NCBI GenBank assembly: GCA_019307545.1
Contig: JAFDJI010000039.1
Coordinates: 1-13,064 of the forward strand
From: Deltaproteobacteria bacterium
GTDB taxonomy: Bacteria; Myxococcota_A; UBA796; GCA-2862545
Reading direction: 5' to 3'
Length of the DNA: 13,064 nt
Shown in pieces: positions 6,709 to 13,064 of this stretch. Each line of letters opens with the position of its first letter. The first letter of the stretch is position 1. The notes under the pieces are model-generated. The model saw only the letters and a list, made by a program, of their open reading frames with translations, did no database searches and was not told where the DNA came from. The position numbers and the translations under genes are program-made.

Positions 6709-8571
6709 GTGGCTGAGAACCGGTCCAAGTCCCGAAGCGCGTCGGCAGCCTGGTGGGGCGCCGCTGGTGCTACGACGGTGGGCGCGGTGGAGGTGGTGCG
6801 GGTGGTGGCGACGGGCCGGATCGACCCGGGGCCCGTGGCTGTCGCGGCGCTCGTCCTCTCGACGTTGGTGGTCACGGGAGGGGTTGGTCTGGTCTTCTCG
6901 GGATTGCTGGGTTGGCTTCCGCCAGTTCGCAGGGCCGGACGTTCCATGTGGTTCCTGCTCGGTGCGACCGCGGCGGGGCTCACCGCCCTGGCCGTGTACT
7001 GGTTCGGCGACCCGCCGCCCTTCGCCACGGTCTCCCCGCTCCACGGAAACCCCTGGGTGTATGTGGTGGCGGCGGGGGCACTACTGGGCTTGGTCGGGGC
7101 ACTGTGGTCCCGGCTGTCGCGGGCTCAGCAGGCGTTGGTGTTGGTGACGCTCGGGATGGTCGCCGTGGCTGTCGCCTGGGTCGGGCGACCCCCGCGGATG
7201 GGTCCGACCGCAGGAAAGACCAGTCCGAACGTCCTCCTGGTCACCATCGACGGGGCTCGTGCCGACCGGTTTCGTGGCACACGCGCGGACACTGCGGCCA
7301 CCGACCGTGTCGCCGCGGAGGGGGCTTGGTTCGAACGCGCATACGCCCAGATCCCGTACACCGGACCCAGCCACGTGACCCTCCTCACCGGTAGCGCACC
7401 ATGGGACCATGGGGTCCTGCTGGACGGGGTCGCCCTCCCGGGCGATCGTCCCACCCTCGCCGAGGTCCTGGTGGGCCAGGGGTGGGACACCGGGGCCTTC
7501 GTCAGCGATTGGGTGCTGCACGGTCGTCTCGGGTTCCAGCGCGGCTTCCGGGTGTACGACGACGACTTCGGATGGGCGAAGGGAGCCCGCGCTGTCCTAC
7601 CGGGCCGGCTGCTCGGTCTGGCCCTCGGTGGTCGTGTCGCCGAGCCCCCAGAGCGCCGGGCGGGTGCCACCGTGGACCGGGCGCTCCGTTGGATGAAGCG
7701 GCGGGTTCGGCCCTGGTTCGCGTGGGTGAACCTCGGGGACCCGCGTGCGCCCTGGAACCCGCCCCAGCCCTACGACAACCGATACTATGCAGGCGACGAC
7801 CCACACGACCGCCGTGGGGCCGGATTGGAGGGCGTTGTCACCCCGGAGTGGCTGGCGCCGCACGTCCAGGGCATCACCGACCCCGATTACCTGGTGGCGC
7901 GGTACGACGGCGAGGTGGCCTTCGCCGATGCTCAGGTGGCCCGCCTCCTCGATGCGCTCGATGCCAGCGGGGCGGCGGCGAACACCCTGGTGGTGGTGAC
8001 CGCACCCCATGGGGTCGCCCTCGGCGAAGGGGACCGCTGGTTCGTCCATGACGGCCTCGACGAAGCGGACCTCCACGTTCCACTCGCCATCCGGTACCCA
8101 CCGGAAGTGGAGCCCGGTCGGGTGATCGACGAACCGGTGGAGCTTACGGATCTAGCTCCCACGGTGCTCGCGTGGCTGGGGGTCCACGCACCCTCTTCGT
8201 GGACCGGCGTACCGTTGACGGGCGCGGTCGAGGGACGTGGTGCCGCCCGTTCGTTGGCCCGATCCATGGCCTTCGACAGTGAGGCCATTACCCGGGAGGA
8301 TGAGCCTGCCTGGCGGATGGCCGCGGTGCGCAACCGGCAGGACCTCTACCTCCACCGTGAGGCTCCTGGAGCCGAAGACTGGTTCAGCGCCACCGACGTT
8401 GGGGACGGGGCTGGGGGAGCCGAGCGCACCCTGCTGGGAGACCTGATGGCCGAGCGTGCGCGGGACCTCATGGCGCGGAGGGAACGCGATGCGTTTCCCC
8501 TGCCTGCCCTTCCCGATGTGGACAGGACATTGCTGGAATCGCGAGGGTGGAAGGTGCGCCCAGAACGCTAG
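6709..8571 (+). CDS. Membrane-anchored sulfatase/alkaline-phosphatase-superfamily protein with degenerate active site
   Basis: 620 residues from GTG 6709, preferred because GGAG lies 10 bases upstream; GTG 6682 in the same frame has no ribosome binding site. About four or five hydrophobic segments fill residues 10-160, then a large domain follows. Family landmarks: NVLLVTIDGARADRF (about 174-188), YTGPSHVTLLTG (217-228), WFAWVNLGDPRAPWNPP, YDGEVAFADAQVARLLDAL (399-417), VVVTAPHGVALGEGDRWFVHD (429-448), LTDLAPTVLAWLGV. At the position of the sulfatase Cys/Ser (CxPSR) there is Thr218. The usual metal-binding SDHGE reads APHGV, so its Asp is Pro433, and the usual DPHxPY reads DPRAPW. Either an altered phospho-/sulfo-transfer enzyme or a non-catalytic relative. 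Its stop codon overlaps that of the convergent propeller gene. Fold assignment is strong, activity doubtful. Confidence 0.9.
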   Translation: MAENRSKSRSASAAWWGAAGATTVGAVEVVRVVATGRIDPGPVAVAALVLSTLVVTGGVGLVFSGLLGWLPPVRRAGRSMWFLLGATAAGLTALAVYWFGDPPPFATVSPLHGNPWVYVVAAGALLGLVGALWSRLSRAQQALVLVTLGMVAVAVAWVGRPPRMGPTAGKTSPNVLLVTIDGARADRFRGTRADTAATDRVAAEGAWFERAYAQIPYTGPSHVTLLTGSAPWDHGVLLDGVALPGDRPTLAEVLVGQGWDTGAFVSDWVLHGRLGFQRGFRVYDDDFGWAKGARAVLPGRLLGLALGGRVAEPPERRAGATVDRALRWMKRRVRPWFAWVNLGDPRAPWNPPQPYDNRYYAGDDPHDRRGAGLEGVVTPEWLAPHVQGITDPDYLVARYDGEVAFADAQVARLLDALDASGAAANTLVVVTAPHGVALGEGDRWFVHDGLDEADLHVPLAIRYPPEVEPGRVIDEPVELTDLAPTVLAWLGVHAPSSWTGVPLTGAVEGRGAARSLARSMAFDSEAITREDEPAWRMAAVRNRQDLYLHREAPGAEDWFSATDVGDGAGGAERTLLGDLMAERARDLMARRERDAFPLPALPDVDRTLLESRGWKVRPER

Positions 8572-10505
8572 CGGGTGCCGGCCACCCTGCCATCGATCCA
8601 GAACAGCCCCTGACCAGTGGCCGCCCACACCCCGTCCTCCACCGCGGTCAGGCTCTGCACCTCGACCCCCGGCAGCCACGCGTCGAGGTCGACCATCCGC
8701 GGGTCGGCGGGATTGGGGCCCCACAGGCGCCCGTCCTCTCCAGCGGCCCACACCGCATCGCCCCATGCGGACACCGCGACGAGGGGCCCGGCACGCCAGT
8801 CGTCGGACATCGGGAGCACCTCACCGGTGTGGTCGATGGCGTACAGTCCGCCGGCGGACGCCACCCAGGCCGCGTCGGCGTTGGTGGTCACGTCCTGGGG
8901 GCTGGGGATGCTGTGCCAGCGCCGCTCGTTGCCGGGCACGAGCCGGACCACCTCGCTGGAGGTCGCCACCCACAGGCCCCCGTCGGAGTCGGCATGGATG
9001 GCCCGCAGGTCGGGCAGCGGTTGCGTCGAGGAGAGCTGGGTCGCACCGGGCATCCACCGGTGGACACCGGTTGTCGTAGCGAGGGCCACCCCGCCAAGCG
9101 TGGCGGCCGCGCCGACTCCGGGATGAGGAAGCTTCCACCGCGCCACCCGGCCGCGTGGGTCGAGGTGGAACGCCGCGTCGTCGGTGATGGCCCACCACTC
9201 CCGGCCCAGGGTCAGCAACCGGTGCACCGGGGCTCCGGCTGCGGCCGCAAACGAGGTCCATCCCCGGGGGGGCCGTCGCCCGAGCCACACCAGGCCGTCC
9301 TCTGCGGCTACCGCGAAGCCGGCACGTCCCTGGGCCACGTGTTGCACCGCGACCCCGGCCGCCAGGGGGGCAAGGGGGAGGGCGGATGCCCGGCCGGCCG
9401 GGTCGAGCAGTGCGATGCCGCGGTCGGTGCCCACCCAGGCCTTGTCGCGCGGTCCCAGGGCCACGGTATTCGCGACGGGGGAGGGGAGTCCAACGTCCAC
9501 GCCATGGTGCACCCAGCTTCCCTCCACACGCTGCCACACGCCGTCGTCCCCCGCCGCGACCATCACCCCGGTGGGCAGGTCCGCGATACCGTAGACCGCC
9601 CCTCCCTCCGGCACGAACACCGGGGTGACCACCCCGTCCTCGAGCCACAGCAGCCCCTGTTCGTCCGACGCGAGCCAAACCCCTCGGAGCAGCGGCACAG
9701 CATCGAACACCCGGAGCGCGGGGTCTACCCCCTCGATGGGCTCTCCGTCCGGGAGCCCCCGCAGGCCCTTGTACCCGACCCACACCCGCTGGTCGGGACC
9801 ACGGAGCAGGCTGAAGCAGGACCACGGTGCCAGCACGATGGACACGGCGTCGCCCCTGACCTGGGCCAACCCGCGGTAGGTTCCCGCCCACACCGCGTCC
9901 CGGTCCGCGTACACCGCCTGGGTGTAGTCGTCCGGCAGGCCGTCGCGATGCCCCCAGGTGTGGGTGACCCGTCCTTCCTGCACCTGGGCGAGCCCGCCGT
10001 TGGTGGCGACCCACACGGCTCCTTCCGTGGCGTCCAGGTCGATGGCCAGGTGTCCCGGCAGCCCCTCGCGCCGGTCGAGGTGGCTCCAGCGATCCCCATC
10101 CCACCGACCCAGGCCACCACCCAGGGTGGCCGCCCACAGAACCCCTCCGGCCTCCTCCAACTGAACCGCACGTGCGCCGCGGAGCCCCGGGCCGGACCAA
10201 CCCGCGACGTCGGAGGGCGACCAGACCCCTGGCGCGCGACCAACCTCGGTGACCCGGTCGTCTGTGACCACCCGGATCTCGGTCCCCACCGGGACCCGGG
10301 GCGTGGTGAACGGGGAGCTGACCTCCTGGCCCAGTTGGACCCACCGGCCGCCGTGCCGCGCCTCCACGGTGCCGAGCCCTCCGCCCGACCATTGGACCAC
10401 CAGGACCTGCCTTGCCCGCTGGGTGTCCTCCATCCGGGTCGCCGGTGCCTCCCACACCGAGATCTCGGGCGGGGCCGCCAGGCCCCACGATGCGAGCAGG
10501 AGCAT
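8568..10505 (-). CDS. Secreted Reg_prop-type beta-propeller protein, no kinase domain
   Basis: 645 residues from ATG 10505. The start gives a short hydrophobic leader (MLLLASWGLAAPP); GTG 10526 would add seven residues. Neither has a good ribosome binding site, so the start is uncertain. After about residue 110 the chain is a run of ten or more propeller-blade repeats with the signature [VL]W[VA][AG]T..GL: LWAATLGGGL, VWVATNGGL, VWAGTYRGL, VWVGYKGLRGL, AWVGTDRGI, LWVATSSEV, AWVASAGGL, VWAAGEDGRL, VWAATGQGLFW. These match two-component regulator propeller (Reg_prop) repeats, which in hybrid sensors such as those of Bacteroides form the periplasmic ligand sensor. Here no transmembrane helix, histidine kinase or Y_Y_Y domain follows; the protein ends after the last blade. 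It is probably an export-targeted binding or sensor module whose partner is unknown. The gene is divergent from the 330-residue gene (61-bp gap) and convergent with the sulfatase-like gene. Confidence 0.88.
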   Translation of the reverse strand: MLLLASWGLAAPPEISVWEAPATRMEDTQRARQVLVVQWSGGGLGTVEARHGGRWVQLGQEVSSPFTTPRVPVGTEIRVVTDDRVTEVGRAPGVWSPSDVAGWSGPGLRGARAVQLEEAGGVLWAATLGGGLGRWDGDRWSHLDRREGLPGHLAIDLDATEGAVWVATNGGLAQVQEGRVTHTWGHRDGLPDDYTQAVYADRDAVWAGTYRGLAQVRGDAVSIVLAPWSCFSLLRGPDQRVWVGYKGLRGLPDGEPIEGVDPALRVFDAVPLLRGVWLASDEQGLLWLEDGVVTPVFVPEGGAVYGIADLPTGVMVAAGDDGVWQRVEGSWVHHGVDVGLPSPVANTVALGPRDKAWVGTDRGIALLDPAGRASALPLAPLAAGVAVQHVAQGRAGFAVAAEDGLVWLGRRPPRGWTSFAAAAGAPVHRLLTLGREWWAITDDAAFHLDPRGRVARWKLPHPGVGAAATLGGVALATTTGVHRWMPGATQLSSTQPLPDLRAIHADSDGGLWVATSSEVVRLVPGNERRWHSIPSPQDVTTNADAAWVASAGGLYAIDHTGEVLPMSDDWRAGPLVAVSAWGDAVWAAGEDGRLWGPNPADPRMVDLDAWLPGVEVQSLTAVEDGVWAATGQGLFWIDGRVAGTR

Positions 10506-10566
10506 GCTGGTGCTGAGGGGCGCCACGACCGCCGCATAACTTGATAGGGGGGTCGCGGGAGGTGCG

Positions 10567-11559
10567 ATGGATGCCGTGGCAGTTCGTGCGCTGCAGCGCT
10601 TGCGCGATCCCGAGGACACCCACCTCGACGTGCTGGCCCGCATGGTGGTCGATGAAGCTACGGCGACCCCCATCGTCGACATCGCGCATCCCCGCTGGCT
10701 GGCTGGCCAGCTTGCCACGGCCCTGGAGGCGATAGTGCGCCAGGACAGCGCTCGCGACCTGCTCGCCGAGCGGTTCGACCGCCAGCTCGAGTCCTGGAAG
10801 GAGGAGGAGCGATCGCTGGGGACCTGGCTCCCCCCCGAGGTGGACGAGCCACTGCGAACGGCCCTGTCCAAACCGTGGGTCCCGAGCGAGGAGATGGTGT
10901 TTCGACTCATCGACCACGACATCCTGTGGTCCCTGATGCGTGAGTTGCTCGAGGGAACGCTGCAGCGGTTCCGGGACCGCCTGCGTGCCCTGGATCAGGG
11001 GCTCTTCGGGGGCATCGGCCGACGGGCCGCCCGCCGGGGCAGGGGGTTGCTGGGCGGTGTAGCGGAGACCATGGCCGGTCAGGTCGTGGGTGCGGTGAAG
11101 AACGAGGTCGAGGGCAGGATGGACGTATTGGTGGCGGAGTTCCTCAGCTCTGCCACCCGGGAGGGCCTGCGGGTGGTGGCCCGTCACGTGTCCAACCCCG
11201 AGCACGCCGGCGACTACGGCGAGTTGCGGGTGTCCATCCTCGACACCCTCCAGGACACCGAGGTGAAGGAGCTGGCGGCGGAGGTGGAGAAGTTGGGGGT
11301 GATGGACTACGTCGACATCCTGCTCCGGGCGGTCCGCACCGAGTTGGACGATCCCGACTTCGTGGATCGCACCGAGCAGCGCGTGCGCACGCTGCTCGAA
11401 GAGGTCGGAGACGGCACGCTCGGCGCCTGGCTGGACGAGGTCGGCCTTCGCGACGTCTGGGCGGATTCCACCGCGGAACTGGTGGCCCAGCGGCTGCGCG
11501 CGGTCACGCACACCGACCGCTTCGAGCAGTGGTGGGAAACGCTGTTTACCAGCGCCTGA
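10567..11559 (+). CDS. Hypothetical helical protein, family not recognised
   Basis: 330 residues from ATG 10567, with GGAGG (10558-10562) four bases before it. The protein is predominantly helical and charged with no signal peptide. A Gly/Arg-rich stretch at about 145-175 (LFGGIGRRAARRGRG, then LLGGVAETMAGQVVGAV) could be a flexible or weakly membrane-active amphipathic segment. Other notable pieces are IAHPRWLAGQLATAL (39-53), IDHDILWSLMRELLEGTLQRF (115-135) and a Trp-rich C-terminus (FEQWWETLF). I recall similar uncharacterised proteins in deltaproteobacterial genomes but cannot name a function. It is divergent from the propeller gene and its stop directly abuts the stop of the opposing methyltransferase gene. 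Confidence 0.85.
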   Translation: MDAVAVRALQRLRDPEDTHLDVLARMVVDEATATPIVDIAHPRWLAGQLATALEAIVRQDSARDLLAERFDRQLESWKEEERSLGTWLPPEVDEPLRTALSKPWVPSEEMVFRLIDHDILWSLMRELLEGTLQRFRDRLRALDQGLFGGIGRRAARRGRGLLGGVAETMAGQVVGAVKNEVEGRMDVLVAEFLSSATREGLRVVARHVSNPEHAGDYGELRVSILDTLQDTEVKELAAEVEKLGVMDYVDILLRAVRTELDDPDFVDRTEQRVRTLLEEVGDGTLGAWLDEVGLRDVWADSTAELVAQRLRAVTHTDRFEQWWETLFTSA

Positions 11560-12381
11560 TCAGGGGGAATTCCCGAAGCGGTTCGCGAGCGCTTCCACGT
11601 GCACGGGACTGGTTCCACAGCAGCCACCGACCAGGGTCGCACCCGCCGCGACCCAGGTAGCGGCGATGTCCGCGTAGGCTTCCGCGGCGCTTCGGGTACG
11701 CGCGTCCCAGCCCAACCCGTCGGCCAGCCCGCCGGCATTGGCATAGGCTCCCACGGGTACGCCGCAGCCTGCGATGGCCTCCAGGAAAAGGAGCGTCTCG
11801 TGGACCGGGATGCAGTTCACCAGCACGGCGCGCACACCGAGGGCGACCGCCTCCCGCGCCCCCCGTGCCATCTGCTCTGGCGTCAGCAGGTCGGCGGCTG
11901 GACCGGCGGTGAAGGACACCCAGGTCTCCACGCCGGTCGCCACGGCCTCCTCCACGGCCACCAGGGCCTCTCGCAGGTGGGGGAACGTCTCGCAGAGGAG
12001 CAGGTCGACGCCGCACGCCGCGAGCCGCTTGGCCATCGCGCGGTGCTCCGGGCGTGGGTCGGGCGGGCTGAGGTCCGGGCGGTAACAGTCCTCCAGGGGT
12101 GCGATGGAGCCCGCGACCCGGTGTCCGGGAAGTGCCGCGGCGCGTGCCAGCCGCACAGCTTCGTCGGTCCAGGCCCCCCAGCGATCCCCGGCGGTGCGGC
12201 GGTGCGTCCGGAAGGTGTTCGCAGTGTGCACCACGGCGCCTGCGGTCGCGTAGTCGCGGTGGATGGCGCCCACCACCTCCGGGGCGTGGACGAGGGCTGC
12301 GGCCGACCACGTCGGTAAGGGCGTCAGCACGCCTCGCGCCGCCAACTCGGTTCCCATGGGGCCGTCGAGAATCGCGATCAC
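11560..12381 (-). CDS. Homocysteine S-methyltransferase family protein
   Basis: 273 residues. Zn-dependent TIM-barrel methyltransferase of the MmuM/BHMT/MetH N-terminal family, which moves a methyl group from S-methylmethionine, betaine or S-adenosylmethionine to homocysteine to make methionine. Landmarks: ILDGPMGTEL at the N-terminus (Asp6, Glu12), HTANTFRTH (52-60), GSIAPLED (91-98), LLLCETF (127-133) and the zinc ligands Cys190 (VLVNCIP) and Cys254/Cys255 (VGGCCGTSP). All three ligands are present, so the enzyme should be active. The length is short for the family (about 300), close to MmuM, and lacks cobalamin or folate domains. Start is GTG 12381 because the DGPMGTEL motif needs it; no ribosome binding site is visible and a strong hairpin lies 13 bases upstream. 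The methyl donor cannot be told from sequence alone. Confidence 0.94.
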   Translation of the reverse strand: MIAILDGPMGTELAARGVLTPLPTWSAAALVHAPEVVGAIHRDYATAGAVVHTANTFRTHRRTAGDRWGAWTDEAVRLARAAALPGHRVAGSIAPLEDCYRPDLSPPDPRPEHRAMAKRLAACGVDLLLCETFPHLREALVAVEEAVATGVETWVSFTAGPAADLLTPEQMARGAREAVALGVRAVLVNCIPVHETLLFLEAIAGCGVPVGAYANAGGLADGLGWDARTRSAAEAYADIAATWVAAGATLVGGCCGTSPVHVEALANRFGNSP

Positions 12382-12394
12382 CAGATCACGTGTA

Positions 12395-12431
12395 GTGGGG
12401 AACGCGGTGTGCTGTCACCGCGTCACCCCAC
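12395..12431 (-). promoter_or_regulatory. Long GC-rich hairpin between the small membrane protein gene and the methyltransferase start
   Basis: Inner arms ACGCGGTG (12402-12409) and CACCGCGT (12416-12423) pair perfectly over a 6-base loop. Outer arms GTGGGG (12395-12400) and CCCCAC (12426-12431) add 6 more pairs across a 1x2 internal loop, giving 14 pairs. In the minus-strand transcript it begins 34 bases after the stop of the 78-residue gene and ends 13 bases before the GTG of the methyltransferase gene. No U-tract follows, so it is either a U-less terminator, a leader control element of the methyltransferase, or a protein-binding dyad. Confidence 0.6.
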
Positions 12432-12465
12432 CACTCCCTGGGCGAGAAGTGTTCGAACGGGTCGA

Positions 12466-12702
12466 CTATTCGGGTGCGGGCAAGGCCGCGGCAGCCTGGG
12501 CAGCCGACTCCTCGAGCTTCTTCACCTGGACGGCGAGTGCATCCACCTTGGTCTGGAGATCGGTGAGGGCGGCACCGGAACCATCGTCTGCCGTGGCTAC
12601 CGAGGTGGCGACCGACTGGAGGTCGAGCAGGGCGATGATGAACGCCCCGGCGATGAACGTCTGAAGGGAACCAGTGCTGAACATGGTGCTGTCGTCGGAC
12701 AT
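12466..12702 (-). CDS. Small single-pass membrane protein with C-terminal coiled coil
   Basis: 78 residues, not assigned to a family. Residues 13-28 (LQTFIAGAFIIALLDL) are hydrophobic enough for one transmembrane helix, preceded by an acidic, Ser-rich N-terminus. Residues 46-70 (LTDLQTKVDALAVQVKKLEES) show heptad spacing of Leu/Val and should form a coiled coil, ending in an Ala/Pro tail. The overall shape is that of a small oligomerising envelope protein. A sigma70-like promoter lies directly upstream (12736-12765), which supports it being a real gene despite its size; the ribosome binding site is weak (GAG 5 bases before the ATG). It is divergent from the dimethylargininase-type gene, separated by 100 bases. 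Confidence 0.75.
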   Translation of the reverse strand: MSDDSTMFSTGSLQTFIAGAFIIALLDLQSVATSVATADDGSGAALTDLQTKVDALAVQVKKLEESAAQAAAALPAPE

Positions 12703-12735
12703 TTTCTCGGACCCCGGGTTGTTGGGTTGGCTGGG

Positions 12736-12765
12736 ATGCTAGGATGCGACCGTTTCAGGTGTCAA
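12736..12765 (-). promoter_or_regulatory. Predicted sigma70-type promoter for the small membrane protein gene
   Basis: On the minus strand a full-consensus -35 TTGACA (12765-12760) is followed after 18 bases by TAGCAT (12741-12736, 4 of 6 matches to TATAAT). Predicted start is near 12728, leaving a leader of about 26 bases before ATG 12702. It is the best promoter match I noticed in the window. Confidence 0.6.
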
Positions 12766-12802
12766 CTGGCGGCGCGATCGCTGCGAGGGAAGGTCGAGGG
12801 GT

Positions 12803-13064
12803 ATGATGGCGCGGCGAGCGCTGGTACGCGGGGTTGCCAATTCCTTGCCGCGGGCGACCACCCGGGAGGCGGTTCCGGAGCCCATCGACGTAGAGCGGGC
12901 GCGGCAGCAGCACAAAGCCTACGTCTCGGCCCTACGCCGCCTGGGCGTAGCGGTCCAGGTGGTTTCCGCCGACCACGCCTACCCGGATTGTTGTTTCATC
13001 GAGGATCAAGTCGTGGTGCGGGATGGGGTCGCCTCGATCGCCCGCAGCGGGAACCCAACCCGTC
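12803..13064 (+). CDS. Dimethylarginine dimethylaminohydrolase-type (amidinotransferase superfamily) protein, N-terminal part
   Basis: 87 codons are visible and the frame is open to the right edge. The sequence RALVRGVANSL, then PIDVERARQQHKAYVSALRRLGV, then HAYPDCCFIEDQVVVRDGVA is the N-terminal pattern of dimethylargininases, which hydrolyse methylated arginines to citrulline and methylamines. Glu67 and Asp68 in FIED correspond to substrate-binding residues of bacterial DDAH. The catalytic His and Cys lie beyond the window. The start is ATG 12803 or the adjacent ATG 12806; GAGGGG at 12796-12801 spaces better for the second. The double Cys (C63, C64) before FIED is a minor variation. Family is confident; related arginine deiminase or citrulline-forming functions cannot be excluded from this fragment. 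Confidence 0.9.
   Translation, partial: MMARRALVRGVANSLPRATTREAVPEPIDVERARQQHKAYVSALRRLGVAVQVVSADHAYPDCCFIEDQVVVRDGVASIARSGNPTR

Noticed and set aside
8547..10544. A 665-codon plus-strand frame opposite the propeller gene
   Set aside because: The translation is full of Pro/His/Arg/Gly with no repeats or motifs, while the opposite strand encodes regular propeller blades.
10506..10922. N-terminal extension of the propeller gene up to 10922, and an 896-codon minus-strand frame at 8821-11511
   Set aside because: The extension is Ser/Arg-rich shadow of the divergent 330-residue gene; a hydrophobic leader begins at ATG 10505. The 896-codon frame is out of frame with the propeller blades and has shadow composition.
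6709..12381. A single multi-gene 'system' linking the sulfatase-like, propeller, helical and methyltransferase genes
   Set aside because: The genes alternate in strand, have separate starts and abut only at stops; no operon structure or shared pathway supports calling them one system.

Overview
The window is GC-rich bacterial chromosome with tightly packed genes, almost no non-coding DNA and long spurious antisense ORFs. Gene content suggests a Gram-negative bacterium: an outer-membrane-type protein with a signal peptide, a TolA-like charged helix and a terminal Phe, a secreted-looking beta-propeller, and a membrane-anchored alkaline-phosphatase-superfamily protein. Several large proteins have no recognisable family. 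The closest feel is Myxococcota or a related 'deltaproteobacterial' lineage; this is inferred from style and GC content, not from a phylogenetic marker. I see no rRNA, tRNA, CRISPR array, transposase, integrase or phage gene, and no intergenic gap longer than about 220 bp.

Left part (1-3753): a 2-Cys peroxiredoxin (minus, cut by the window edge) is divergent from htpG (plus). The 217-bp gap between them is structured. It holds a perfect 9-bp-arm palindrome (operator-like), then two tandem hairpins just before the htpG ribosome binding site. This is a stress-defence pair (peroxide reduction and protein folding) that may share control. A NYN-domain putative ribonuclease follows on the plus strand.

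Middle part (3755-10505): a membrane-anchored protein with an internal duplication and an upstream outer-membrane/coiled-coil protein form a likely two-gene minus-strand unit, with a good sigma70-type promoter at 6563-6591. Divergent from it is a membrane protein with a sulfatase-like domain that lacks several usual active-site residues. Convergent with that is a 645-residue protein made largely of Reg_prop-type beta-propeller repeats, with no kinase attached.

Right part (10567-13064): an unrecognised, mostly helical 330-residue protein (plus), a homocysteine S-methyltransferase (minus), a 78-residue single-pass membrane protein with its own promoter (minus), and the start of a dimethylarginine dimethylaminohydrolase-type gene (plus, cut by the window edge). 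A long hairpin with no U-tract lies just before the start codon of the methyltransferase gene.

Most genes alternate in strand and look independently transcribed. All three convergent pairs abut or overlap at their stop codons (3753/3755, 8571/8568, 11559/11560), leaving no room for ordinary terminators between them. I did not find a convincing new multi-gene system. The best leads are the degenerate sulfatase-like protein, the structured peroxiredoxin-htpG intergenic region, the methyltransferase leader hairpin, and the duplicated and fused proteins of unknown function.
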